DNA of 64,000 nucleotides from Ophioderma brevispina (lineage: Eukaryota > Echinodermata > Ophiuroidea > Amphilepidida > Ophiodermatidae), in the NCBI GenBank assembly GCA_023653785.1, contig JAMKCH010007188.1, positions 1-64,000 of the forward strand, given 5' to 3'. Position 1 is the first letter of the stretch, and every line of letters starts with the position of its first letter. The notes under the pieces are model-generated. The model made no database searches, had not been told where the DNA came from, and saw only the letters and a program-made list of their open reading frames with translations. This document shows positions 24,691-37,042 of the stretch, one piece after another. The translations under genes and the position numbers were made by a program.

Positions 24691-27489
24691 GGGGGGAAGG
24701 ACGCCCGATGTTCGATACTAGAGTTGGGATTTTGGAGGTTGCCAGGCTCCTGTGGAGCTCTATGGTAAAATCCCTAAATCGGCAATGAATATGCATGATG
24801 ATTCCTCAAATACCGCTTGATGAATTCATTCAATTTGTACCATACGGCAAGAAGAATCATTTAAAAGCAATTTTGATTCTGCAAACTTTTAGTTTCATAG
24901 AGAAATTTGGAGAAAAATGGCATTTGAAAATTCAATTTCACGCCATTTCAATAATCCCTAGACTGCTGAGAACGTATTTATTCAAAATTTGTCTCATTCT
25001 CATGATAGGGTCCCCTACCACGCCTATTGCCCTCCCGAGGTCAAGCAGGAACGTATACTAAACGGACACGGAGACTACGCGCTCATGCAACACAAAGTTA
25101 CCCGCTATTGACGGATCTGGCTCGTATCGCACCACATTTGCTCAAATTTCCTTTTCAAGACCTGATTTGTCTAGTTGAGCGAATTTTTTCGTGAAGGTAA
25201 CGTATAAGATTCATTTTATGGGTGTGGACTTTTGCGTAAACCGTTTCGCACAGTTAGGACAGAAAAATGACCGTATCAGAGTCTTAACACCATAGAATCT
25301 ATATATGTTCTGGGCATTATATGAGAGTGATAATTCCGAGTGATGCCAAATAATCCGACCGCCCCCCCCCCCCCCCCCCCGGTTAAACCAATGATTTTTA
25401 CATTGGAATTTCTTGACTGCCACCACCTGTCACTGCTATCTCTTTGGAATTGTACATAAAGTTAAAATTGGGAAAGAAGGGGCACTGAAGTATCCAACTG
25501 TTAAAGAGCAGAGAACCAACACCCAAAAACCATCACAGCCATATGTTTGCATATATACGCAATTCGCATTGATACGTTCGTCCGGTATGGAGTTTTGGAC
25601 CTATTCCAATAAGTCGGAGAGGGGCTATACCGGGAAAATGAAAGAATTCAAATGCATGTGCCCCACATCCTGTATTAGTCTTGGAGGACACTCGGTCATT
25701 TAACTCACTCACCTGCCACTAAATACATTCATTCATGTATGGAATTGCACTATAGTGTATTTTCAGGCTGAACATTGCGCAAAATAACATGATGAAAAGA
25801 AGTCCCTGGCCGCCTGAATTTGAATTTTTCACCTCCGCAAAATGGTACGGGGTCACATATAAGTGCATCGAGGTAGAAGTTGCAAGTTAAAAAATGTCCC
25901 GTTGGCACATATGGTTATATCATGTGATAAACCATCACTGCCTTGTTTAGTCTGATGTAAAGTAGACCAAATTAAAACTGGGTCATTGGTGTGACTAAGA
26001 GGGGATGGGTGTGCATATGAGACTGTACTTGCCAGGCCATCCTTTGTTGCGCAGACACTCCATGCCTACGATATGCCTACTAGAGATAAGAAACCAGCAG
26101 TCCTGCTAATTAAAGGAAAAACAAGCTAATCTGACAATAACTGCACGATAGGCAAATTCTATCGATTCACCAATTTGGGTCCCCAAGACACTCTGTGAAC
26201 TCCAGTCGGTCTCCTGCTAAATAGGCCCTGCCACACCACACGCATGCTAATAAATTGCGTTGACGCAAGTTTGGTGTATATGAAGCATTGCGTTAAATGC
26301 ACCTGCGGCACTGTGAATGCAGGACATGGGTGTACTATAAAGGGGAATCTTTCTGATGTGAGATCGTTGGCACAGGTAGATGGACAGCAGAAGAAGGGGG
26401 TAATCAATAATATGAAATCAATAATTCTTGCCTAATAATAATCTCAAATTCCAAGAAATGACAGTTCATATTTAAGGAACCTGTCTGTGAACTTGAGTCA
26501 AAAGTAAAGGTAGCTAGATATAGTGCTTGGCTCCAGATATGTCATAAAAATGCTGTATGATGTTTGTCTTGTGTAAAACTGGATGTGTGCGATACCGTAA
26601 GAGGCATTGGCAGTTGAACAACCATTTATTGATTTTCTTTTATCAGAAAAGCAGACTTTACATCCATACACAATCTCATGTTCACACTATTTCTAAATAT
26701 CCTCAATGTGTATGGTTTAATATACCATGAGAATTGGGTATAAAAAACAAACCAGGTGAAACGCAAAGGAGCTATATGCAACAGATACTGGCAAGTGACA
26801 TTATGGCGTGCTCTGGTAATTCCTCCACATTTTATATAATGCCAAGTTGCCTTCACAGGTGCACATGCTTAGATAAATTTTTATGGTTATTTTTAGTTAG
26901 TACTGTATGTACCGACACATTAACGTAATCGAAACAGGAAGTCCTATCTTTGAACACGTGTTTGTTTTGTAATTTCTTTTGTGGGCAAAAAGTTGATGCA
27001 AATTCTTGCAGACATTATTATTCACTTTTAGAGCTACTGCAAATTTTGTTAGGGCGATTTAATTTGGCATTACATTATGTAGTGAAGAGACCATGAAAAG
27101 TTTGTGTTCAGCACAATACAAGCAAACCTTTAGAATCTTTAGGGAAAGGAACTTTATTTGGATACCAAACATGATGTCTCAAGTATCAGAACATGTCTGG
27201 CATGACCGGAACCCATATGAAAATACATGTGTGTCCTATGGGCTATTCGTGGAATGCTTTCTTATAGTGCAGGGGGTTTGCGATTGGGCCCATAAAGGGT
27301 CATTGCTGGTGTACCTCGAAAATTTTTTTTTGAGGCTCGTCAGACCACAAATGAACATCCCCAAATATATCCAGTAAAAAAACAGGAAATGGCAAATTGT
27401 GGTATGTATGGTATTTTGCCATTTTCACATCCAAAGCACCCAACATTTAATTCTCTGTACAAAATGCTGAAAATGATTGAGGTATTTAA

Positions 27490-27824
27490 ATGTGCAACAA
27501 GAGATTTCACATATAAGGTGTCCCTACAAAAATCGGAAGTAATGGATTTTTGTCATGATGTAAAGCTTCCATCAAAAACATCCCAATATGAAAGGACAAA
27601 GCTGAATATGTTTCTTTGGTACAAAAATTTTTGAATACTAAGTTCGTATATGAGCAAATACCAAAATTCAGCCCATATTATTGAAAATAAGAAATCAAAA
27701 TCACTTTTCTCTTTTAAGACATTTTGTAGCCAAATACAAGGGTAAGAAATCTATTGAGTGTCTAATCTATATGAAAGTACGTTATGACACAATATTGGTG
27801 CATCGAACTCTCTCGTTGCACCTT
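27490..27824. mobile_element. TTAA-flanked MITE, family A, second copy
   Basis: A 335-bp element between TTAA at 27486-27489 and 27825-27828, with ends ATGTGCAACAAGAGATTTC and GTTGCACCTT. It shares the ends and an internal stretch (GGTAAGAAATCTATTGA against GGTAAGAGATCTATTTGA) with 4079-4430. The unrecognised 81-codon frame overlapping it should be disregarded. Confidence 0.7.
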
Positions 27825-28829
27825 TTAAGGTGAATTGAAAAAGGAATACAATTGGATTATTTTGGGCATGTACTTGCCAAAGTAGGGCAAAAAAACTATT
27901 TCCAAAGATACATTCTTGAAGAAATAATAGTCTCTTCTTGGGGTTTCTTTATTCTGTAGGTTGCCCAAGGGCAGATAGCCCCACCAGCCAACATTGAGAA
28001 CCACTGTTGATAGTGGAGTCAATCAAGAATGCCTAGTGGAATCATATATATGGCATTTGGTACAGTACGTAGCTTGACAAGGCATTGTCCTGGACAACGA
28101 GCACACAATTTATTCATACAAAACATATGACCCGTGGTATACACAAGGACATTTACAGCACATATTGGCAACTGCAAAGCACATTATGGTGACACAGTGC
28201 CGGTTCTATTGACAAATGGCACAAGACCTCACATTGAGTTCACACCACTACTAAAATGTTTTCTGTCCTGTGGTAAAGATAGGAAAAAGACACTTGGGTA
28301 CATCAAACAACCATTGGTTTCTAAAAGATAAGTTATTTAAGATGAAGCAAACTTGAGGAGGGTAACTAGGCTTATTTTCGTGCTATCCACCAGTGAGTAG
28401 CATCCAGATGTTTTAGATATATAGTTCCTCTATTGCTGCTAACTTGCGGATTACTTGAAAAGAATGTGTCAATACAACTGCACCTGAAATTGTAGAAATT
28501 TCATTATGGTAGATGCTGAAAAAGACATAAACAGAGTACATCCATACAAAAAATCATGAACTTTATGTTCCATGCTCTGGCATTTAGATCAAACTGGTTG
28601 TTGTTTTGAAGAAACACACAATGTGATGGTAGCATCGGGAATAAGTTTTTTGTGGTGAGTGCATCCTTGAGGTGTATGCGGAACTTTATAGAAAGTTTAG
28701 TACGTCAGCCGGACCAGTTTTGGGCACCAAGGGGTAGGTGAAGAGTAGAAAAATTTCATTGCTCCCACATGTTAGGTACATATGTGGGGATCATCAGCTG
28801 GGTGGATGTAGAAATCAAAGTGGTTGCAA

Positions 28830-29690
28830 TTTTTTTTTAATGGGCAAATAGGTCAAAATTGCCCAAATTAGGTAAAATCTTAGAATGTGGTGATTCCAAC
28901 TTCATATTAATGTAATGGTATTTAATTTTCCCCACTATAGCTGTAGATTCAATAAATAGAAATTTGAATTTGGAATCTGGGATTGTTTTTGACCCCCGAA
29001 AGGCCAAAGGGGTCAAAATCGACCCAATAAGGTAAAATCATAGAATGGGTGATTCCACCTTCTATTATGTAATAGTATTTAAGTTTTCCCCCACTATATA
29101 CAGCTGGTAATATCAAGAAGAATTTGAATGTTTTGGAATCTGGGGTTATTGTGACCCCAGAAAAAGGCACCAAAAGGGGGGTCAAAATTGACACCAATGA
29201 GGTAAAAGCTCATAGAATGTGGATCTTTTATACCATCTTAAACTAGTATTTCATTTTCCCCTCTATAGCCGCAGATTTTCCAGGCAAGAATGGAATGTTG
29301 GAATCTAGGGTTCACAATTGACTCCAGACGGATAAAAAAGGCGTAAAATTGACCCAAATAGGGTAAAATTAACAGACTGGTAAGTCATGTCTTTATCCAA
29401 CTTTATATTAAATTGCAGTAGTATTTCATTTCCTCCATTCTATAGCAGTAGATCAAAGACTAGTTTGAATGTTGAAATCTAATCTGGAGTTCAAAATGAC
29501 CCAGAAAAGGCAAAAAAGGTCCGAATTTCCTACCCAAATATGAGTCAGTAAAAGTTAAAATGGCAAGATAATCATTCCACTTATATGCATTTTAACGAGC
29601 TTCTAAAATGAAACCTCATTTTCTATTAATATATGGTATAGATAATAAACTAAAATTTTGACATTTGGGTCAAAGATAACACTCCAATTT
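28830..29690 (+). repeat. left arm array, ~160-bp units
   Basis: Five diverged units, each with GGTCAAAATTGACCCA, then GGTAAAATCATAGAATG, GTGATTCCA, a C-rich CCCCACTATAGC, and TTTGAATGTTGGAATCTGGG. Divergence rises toward the inner side of the element. Confidence 0.8.
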
Positions 29691-31849
29691 AATAGTTTCA
29701 TCTTGATTGAATCGCCTGAATCCAAACCCATCGTTAAATCTTAAATATCTTGCCTGTATCATTTCAACCAGTTTTGATATAAGGGCTAAAACGTGATTTT
29801 GAAGCCTCACAAGAATACCGTATATAAATAATAAATTCTATCTAAGATATATCCTAATAATCTCTAAGTTCAATATTTAAGTCCTCGGATTTTCACAGAG
29901 TAAATTAGACAAATAGTACCTTTCCAAAGACACAATATATATTTGATCACGTCTGTAAGGCCAAGTAAAAAAATAAACAGTGATCGGCCGAATTTTGAAA
30001 AAGTTGGTGAGGGAGGCCTTTAGTAATTTGTATTTTATTATTTTTTTCAAAAGGAGGCAGCCATGTTAGGTTCTGAGAGTTCAATAGTGCTCCGATATTT
30101 TTTGTTAACTTCATTTCCCAATTTTTAGCCTTCTGTGGTGGTGTTGTGCTTTTTAAAAAAATAACAAAATCGGTGCTTTGGCGTCCAAACTGGAGCGGTC
30201 GGGGACAATCCAAGGGGCTTAGAGAGTGGATCTTTAATCAATTTGACTCCAAAAATTGACCCTAGAAAGGGCCAAAAAGGGTCAAAATAGACCCCAAAAG
30301 AGTGTGAATTAAAAGCTACCAATTGGGCAATTATACTTAGGAAGTTATCTTTGAGAAGCAAATGGAATAGACAAATGTTTGCATTGGGGTACAACTGGCA
30401 AACACATAGATTTGCATCAATAGACCAGGTAACATCCTACGTCACTTCTTTTGTTGCCTGCGAGCCATTCCTGCGAATCGTTCATGGCCCATATAGTATT
30501 AAAACTCTAACCAGATACAATTGCCAGGGTGTAACAATCAGGCCGACCTACTTCAAGATACCAGGCCCCATAGCATGTTTACAAACATTGATTGTGAAAT
30601 GATCTATTGGACAAAAAGATTGCCAGTTGGCAAAGGAGAAATATCATTCATCATTTTGGACTTTTGTCGAAATCCGTGGCGTACCTCTTTGCAAAACGTC
30701 TATATCATGTATTGCTGCTCCAACTTCAAAGTAAAGCTAGTATCTCTGCTGCATAGCATATCAGAGTAGGTTAGTGGTCTGCTTACCTCTTCTTGGACAT
30801 GGAAGACTCCACAGAATAAGGGTCGGTATAATTTCTTTTTGGTCCTGACTTGAAAGTAATGCCCAACGAATGATGATCTTTCGTGCCACAATTGTGGTAA
30901 TAGGAGGTATTTCACCATAGATTTCGCTATTCGGTAGATGTTTTTTTCCAGGAGATAGTTTCAACTGGCATGAGTTGCTGGTATAAGTGCCACTTAGAAA
31001 GTCTGCAGCTCCCCCTCATTGTCAAGGTTCTGCCACCATACAGTAAGATGAGTTCCACACAGGCCTGTAGAAGCAAAAACTAGTTGCTATGGAGAAAACA
31101 GGATTCATATTATTTACTTATCCATAATAGTAAAACAGTTGTGATAATTTCAGGGGCAGAGAATAAACCAAAAGATCAGATTTAAAAAATTTTAGGGATA
31201 GACGTTCATTCTGACAGACCAACTGTTTCTCTCCTAGGATTGTTTTTACCTAGGTTCGGAAAAAGACTGAAATTGGCATATTGGTTAACATTTTTACCAA
31301 TTGGGGTGGACCATTTGATCACCTTTTCCAAGTTTTTCTTGCGAATGTCAGTAAAAGGACAACTAAATTAGGGCGAGGGGCAATTTTTTTTCAAAAGGGG
31401 TCAAACTTCGACAAAAAATACAAAGGGGCAAATTTGGTCCCAAAAATTACAAAGGGAGCACCATCTGGCAAAAAAGTGGACTTTTCACATATTTTTGCTC
31501 GCAAAAATTATTTTTGGCTTTTAGGGGTTATGGGACTTTTGGGAATGGGAGCGTTAGACCCCAACCGCCCCCCCCTGGTTACACGCCATGATATTGTGCA
31601 TTATTACAAATTTTAACCGAGCATGACTGCCAAGATATGTAAACCATGCAGTAATTGGTTAATAGTTTGACCAAATTAGGTGTTGTAATTGACATTATTT
31701 ATTTAAAGTTGTAAATTTTGGATGTCACTACTGAATAAAAGTAATAAAGGTTTTTAAATGTCAATTGTATTGAAATTCCTGCCTAAATATTGAAACATAT
31801 GCATACCAGAATAAATTTTCCTTGTTTTACCCATTTTAAGTCATGTTTT

Positions 31850-32680
31850 TAACCTTTTGGCATGTCTGGGGTTTTAATTCAAAATTCTTCACTTCTACCA
31901 GCTATGGTCAAATAAACTATATACTATTATTTGTTAAAATAAGATGAATAAATACATCACACATTTGATTTTTACAAAATTTGTGTCAATTTTGACCCCT
32001 TTTGGCCCCAGATTCCAACATTCAAATTCTTCGTTGAATTCTACAGCTATATAGTGGTGGGAATTAAAGAGGTACATTCAATATGAAGTCAAATAAATAA
32101 ATCCACCATTCTGATTTTTACCTAATTTGGGTCAATTTTGACCCCTTTTTGACCCTTTCTGGGGTAAAAAACCAACCCCAGATTCCAACATTCAAATTTC
32201 TTCAATCTTACAGCTATACTATACGCTGGGGGCATAATGAACTGTACATTTCAAAATTAAGATGGAAAATACATCACCATTCTTATGGTTACCATTATTT
32301 GGTCAAACTTTAACTCTTTTGGGCCCTTTCTGGGGTCAAAAATAACCAAGATTCCAACATTCAAATTCTTTCTTGATCTACAGCAATAAGTGGTGGGACG
32401 GAAGTTAAAAAACTATTAACATTAATATGAAGTTGGAATACCTTCTATGATTTATTTTTCCTTATTTGGGTCAATTTTGAAACCCTTAAAAAACAAATTT
32501 TGGGGTCAAAATTAATCCCAGATTCCAACATTCAAATTTTTATTTAAGCTAAGCTATATATATGGGGGAATTTTATTAGTAATACATCGTTTCAATATAA
32601 AGTCGGAATAAACAAATCACCAGTCTATGATTTTTAAACGAATTGGGTCAAGTTGACCCTTTTTTGGCCTCCTAAAAAGA
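31850..32680 (-). repeat. right arm array, ~160-bp units inverted
   Basis: Reverse complement of the left-arm unit, with about five copies recognisable by GGGTCAATTTTGACCCC and CCCAGATTCCAACATTCAAA. Together with the left array it would form a stem approaching 1 kb, interrupted by many mismatches. Confidence 0.8.
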
Positions 32681-32914
32681 ATACACCACTTATGATTTCG
32701 ACATCCACCAGGTGATGATCCACACTTTAGGTCCCAACACCTGGTAACATTGGCATTTTTCTACTAGACCAACCTACCCTAACCTCGAAAAACTAGAGCC
32801 CTTTTCAAAGTTGGATGACGTACTAGGTAATGTACGCTTCTTTACATTCTTGGTTTAAACTTGTTCAACATTCTCAGTAAATTTTACACCTATTTTAAAG
32901 TTTGATATTGCAAA

Positions 32915-33824
32915 ACAATACTAAGTTGAGACTGATGCTATTACTGAGGTAGAAGTGAACAACCGCATCTGGACAATTTTGCCTTCAGTAATCACAACTA
33001 CGGAGTTGTTGAATTGATGCTATCTTACTGAAGATAGCATGTGAAACAACCCGGCATCTGTACTATTGCGTTTCCGTAATCACCATTTACTTGAGGTGAA
33101 TGATTGCATCTACTGAAGATAGCTATGTGAACACCCAGTATCTGTACAATTATTGGTTTAATATCAACCAATACTGAGTTGATGATGCTATCCATGAGAC
33201 TAGCAACTATGAACAACCAGACATCTGGACAATTATGTTTCAATAATCACCAATACGATTTGACTGTATGCTATATACCTGAAGATAGCAATGTGAACAA
33301 CCATCATCTGTACAATTTCTGCCTTCTGTAATCACAAATACTGAGTTGAATAATGCGTATCTACTGAGATAGCCAATGGGAACAACCAGTATCTGTACAA
33401 TTATTGGTTTAAGTACTCACAATTATGAGTTCGAAATGAGCTATCTACTGAAGATCGCAATGTGAACAGCCAGCATCTGTACAATTATTGCCTTAAGTAA
33501 TCACCAATACTGAATGAATGAGCATTCTACTGAAGATAGCAATGTGAACAACCAGCATCTGTACAGTGGTTTCAGTTAAATCACCAATACTGAGTTGAAT
33601 TATGCCATTCACTGAAGATAGCAATGTGAACAACCAGCATCTGTACAAATTGGTTCCCCAGTAATCACAAATACTGAATTGAATGATGCTATTAGCTGAA
33701 GATTAGCCAATGTTTTTGGAAAAAACAACAAGCATTGTACAATTGGTTCCAGTAATCACCATTACGGTGAGTGAATGATGCTATCTATGAGATAGCAATG
33801 GGGGAAAACCAGCATCTGTACCAA
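32915..33824. repeat. ~84-bp satellite array, main block
   Basis: About eleven copies of a unit containing GATGCTATCTACTGAAGATA, GCAATGTGAACAACCAGCA, TCTGTACAATTATTGG and AGTAATCACCAATACTGAG. The CATCTGTACAA landmark recurs every 82-90 bp. The inner part CTATCTACTGAAGATAG is an imperfect hairpin. The array resumes after the inserted element at 34484. Confidence 0.9.
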
Positions 33825-34483
33825 GTCCTCGCCGCATCACATACTGTTGTATTACCCTTTTTGTGTTTTTGCGAAATTCCCCTACTTACTTAATCATCGA
33901 TTTTTGCCATCCACAAAGGTTCCAAAAGTGAGGACTGTCGAGGATGTCTTAATTAATTAGTTATAATTACAGAGTTTGGTCATTTTCCTCAAAATCACAT
34001 ATCCGTATTTCACATAATGTCGTATTTGGAAAATCTCCATCATTTACACGTGTTGGAAATCGCGCTCGTATTTTGCCAATCCCAAAAATAAACGATTTAC
34101 AGACAGACATATTTTGAAGTATTCCATCGTTATTTGTAAACAAGCTTTTCACATAGTGATCTATTGTAAGTACCTTGAAAAACAACGGTGTAATTATGCG
34201 TCGTATTTTGCAACTCGTATTTGAAAGATACATATTTGTGATTTCACATACAGACATAAACTTTGTAGCCTAATTAAGATTAATATAATTGCAGTATGAA
34301 GTTGGATTATGGTTTATATTGCCCTTAAAATGTTTTTTCAAAACCCAGATGTGTAGGATTTTTCCTTTATGCCTGCGTTCTACCGTATAGACATGAAATG
34401 TCGGAGTAGATTTTTAATTGCCGTTTTCTCGGGAAAACGCTGTTGTGTTTTGAAAATACGACAATATGTGATGTGGGCGGACG
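33825..34483. mobile_element. ~660-bp TIR element inserted in the satellite
   Basis: The segment has no satellite units. Its ends, GCATCACATACTGTTGTATT and AATACGACAATATGTGATGT, are inverted matches. It interrupts a unit inside GTACAA/TTATTGG, and the array continues in register on the other side. Inside, CGTATTTTGC and GTCGTATTT recur. It has no transposase frame. Because the satellite provides the empty-site sequence, the insertion can be recognised without a second copy. Confidence 0.75.
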
Positions 34484-34675
34484 AATTATGGCATTCAGTA
34501 ATCACCAATTACTGCGTGAATGATGCTTCTATGAAGTAGCAATGTGAACCAGAATCTGTACAATTATTGGCTTCAAGTAATCAATATATTGAGATGAATG
34601 TGCTATCTACTGAAGATAGCAATGTGTGCAGCCAGCATCTGTGCAATTATGGTTTAGTAATACACCACAAGGAAA
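34484..34675. repeat. ~84-bp satellite array, resumed block
   Basis: Two further units of the same satellite, beginning with the remainder of the interrupted copy (ATTATGGCATTCAGTAATCA). The array ends at about 34675. Confidence 0.85.
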
Positions 34676-36516
34676 TTATTTGCACTTTAAATCTCCTTGA
34701 ATTCAATTTATGGCCTTCTCTATAGCACCTAGGATTCATAGCAACCTGGATCATAGCACCTTGGCTTCAACAGTAAAACCTGTACAAATGACCACTTTAC
34801 ATCTACATTGTCATTGGTTTCACAAAACATCAAAAACTGGGTCTAGGTTCTTCGAATGAAGATCAATGACATAACATTAATTCATACAATGTCATGGCCC
34901 TGTAGCTATGAGTTATGGGGTTGGATATCAAAATGGCGGGGGGGGAGGGATAATAAGTTGCCAAAAAGTAGAGGTATATCACTTTTTGCTATTGGAAAAA
35001 AGTATAAAAATGGCTTGAAATGTACTTTTTTGGGTATGGGCCTGACCAATCTTACACTGATGATATAATTCAACAAATGTAAAACGAACGAATTGTTGTA
35101 TATGGTGGATGTAATGGGAAAGTGATACCTGCTTACAAAACAAAAGCAAATTGAAGGTAAAGCAGTGGCCACCCTGCAATCGTATAAACATATGACAGAT
35201 GTAATGACACATGACAAATAAATTCGATGAACCCCTTCACATATGACAGGACATTAGTGATAAAATGGGATCACATTTAGTGCTCCTTTTGGCTCTGTAA
35301 TTGATTATAACAACACGCCACAAGGATTAAACAAATAGCCCCACATTCAGGTTAATTCCGGTGTGGCAAACAGTAAAAGTTCTGCAATTTGGTTACTTGT
35401 TTTGATTCCAGTTATCGCACCATCTCAAGCAAACCTCCTCTCTTCGGGCGTGTCCCCATGCCTCTTCGGCTGCACCATCCCTCTCCAAGGTCTCCTCCTT
35501 TTTCGCTTTGTATCAAGGTCCTGTCAACCCACGCGTTCCTTTATCCCCCTCACTGTACGATTCCAATTGAAAATGATACAGAAATATTATTTTCAATGGC
35601 TTTAGGTCGTGATTCTGACGTCTCGAGTCATATCACTACAGAAATTCACCGTCAGCGCACCGGTATCGCACTCCTCTTGTATTTCCACTAGAGAAAATTG
35701 GGCCGTTCGTTTTATTGGGTGCATTTGTACAATAGGATCCAATGTGCACCACAATTTTGCGTCTCATTTTAGTATTGTGTGTGGTGGAACAATATTGGGC
35801 ATTAGAATGTTTCAACTGTGGCGAGTAAGCATGGGGAGAGCATAGAAACAGCATATTGGGCATACACTAGCTAGCAGTAAGTGCCTGGGTATGGCACTGT
35901 GTTTACACAGATGGCCTTAGAAATGTGCAAGAAATGTTTTCATGGATGTGCCAAAAGTATTGAATTATAATATGGAATATTTGAATTATATAAAAGGCAA
36001 TAGGTTAATGTGCAAGAATTTGTTGTGGGACATGTGAAAAAGTGATTGATAATTTGCAATGTTTATTTCATTCATGTTCTGTAACATTATAGGTGATATA
36101 AAATGTTGCCTGCGTTTTAGTAAATGGTCAAATTTTACTCAATTTACTGTGGGGCATAATGGAAAAATATAAAAGTACTTCTGTCTGTATGCTGAACATC
36201 TTCATGTGTAACACATTGTTTTCAATGTGTTAATTGGGAATAAAACAAATTGGCCTTGGTAAAAATACGATGCATAGAGTGTTCTATAGGCTACTTCAGT
36301 TTCTGTTTGTGGGTACTTGAATTTTTTTTCAAAATTGTTGACAATTGAGGACATTTATTTTAAAAATAGAGGAAATTTATAAAAGAGTGTAAAACTGTGT
36401 GGGGACAGGGTTTACATAACTCAATAACTGTGTGTTGGGACTTTTTCTCTTGGAAACAAATATGCAATTCAGGTCATACTAGCCAATAAAAATGGTAGTT
36501 TACCAGTGTTTCAGTG

Positions 36517-37035
36517 CCCGGGGGGGGGGGGGGGTTTGTTTCTTGGGTTTTGGTCGGGGTACCCATGCTGTTCCAAGAAGAGGGGACTAGCTGCAAATAA
36601 GGGACTACCGCTAGGGGTATAAAATTCCACAATAATCAAGTCTCAGTCCCGCCTAGGGTTCCAAATTCAGTAAGATTGTGGCTGGCTCATTGAAAAACAT
36701 GGGAAAATTAACTTTAACATGTCAGTAACATAACCATGCAGTGTGTAAATGTTTTTACAGTTAGTACAAGTGTATTTTCTAATATATTGGTTCTTTAAAA
36801 GTATATTTTTATTCAAGTCATGAAAGCAGGGTCCGCTAGGGGTATAATTTCACCAGCAAATTGGTTCCCGTTAGGGGTATATTTTCACCGAAAAAACGGG
36901 TATAATTTAAATGGCCTATGGTCCCGTTAGGGTATTATTTTTCACTGAAAAATTGGTCCCGGTTTAGGGGTCACTTTCATGAACCCGGGAACGAGCATGG
37001 GTACCCAACAAACCTTTGAGCACCCCCCCCCTGGG
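36517..37035. mobile_element. G-run-ended MITE with TTCAGTG target duplication
   Basis: A 519-bp element. The left end CCCGGGG continues into a 15-G run, then GGTTTTGGTCGGGGTACCCATGCT. The right end carries AGCATGGGTACCCAACAAAC, a C-run and CCTGGG, inverted to the left. TTCAGTG flanks both sides (36510-36516, 37036-37042). The interior has about four ~35-bp subrepeats with GTCCCGxTAGGGGTAT and TTTTCACCGAAAAA. No coding frame. Confidence 0.8.
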
Positions 37036-37042
37036 TTCAGTG

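Larger units (their letters stand above)
28700..32823. mobile_element. 4.1-kb TA-flanked element with long tandem-repeat inverted arms
   Basis: The ends GTACGTCAGCC and GGATGACGTAC are inverted and flanked by TA on both sides (28698-28699, 32824-32825). The inverted match continues through AGTAGAAAAAT and GGATCATC...GGTGGATGT...AAATCA...AAGTGGT into two arms, each made of about five ~160-bp tandem units (about 28830-29690 forward, 31850-32680 inverted). The 2.1-kb core has short frames but no recognisable transposase, so the copy is non-autonomous. The structure recalls foldback-type transposons with repeat-filled arms. The TA target would suit the Tc1/mariner side. The superfamily is open. 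Confidence 0.75.

Noticed and set aside
25362..25380. C19 run as a sequencing gap or structural site
   Set aside because: A plain homopolymer without inverted partner or target duplication that I can see.
27093..27377. 94-codon frame as a gene or exon
   Set aside because: No recognisable domain, no conserved splice borders, and the neighbouring frame overlaps a TTAA MITE.
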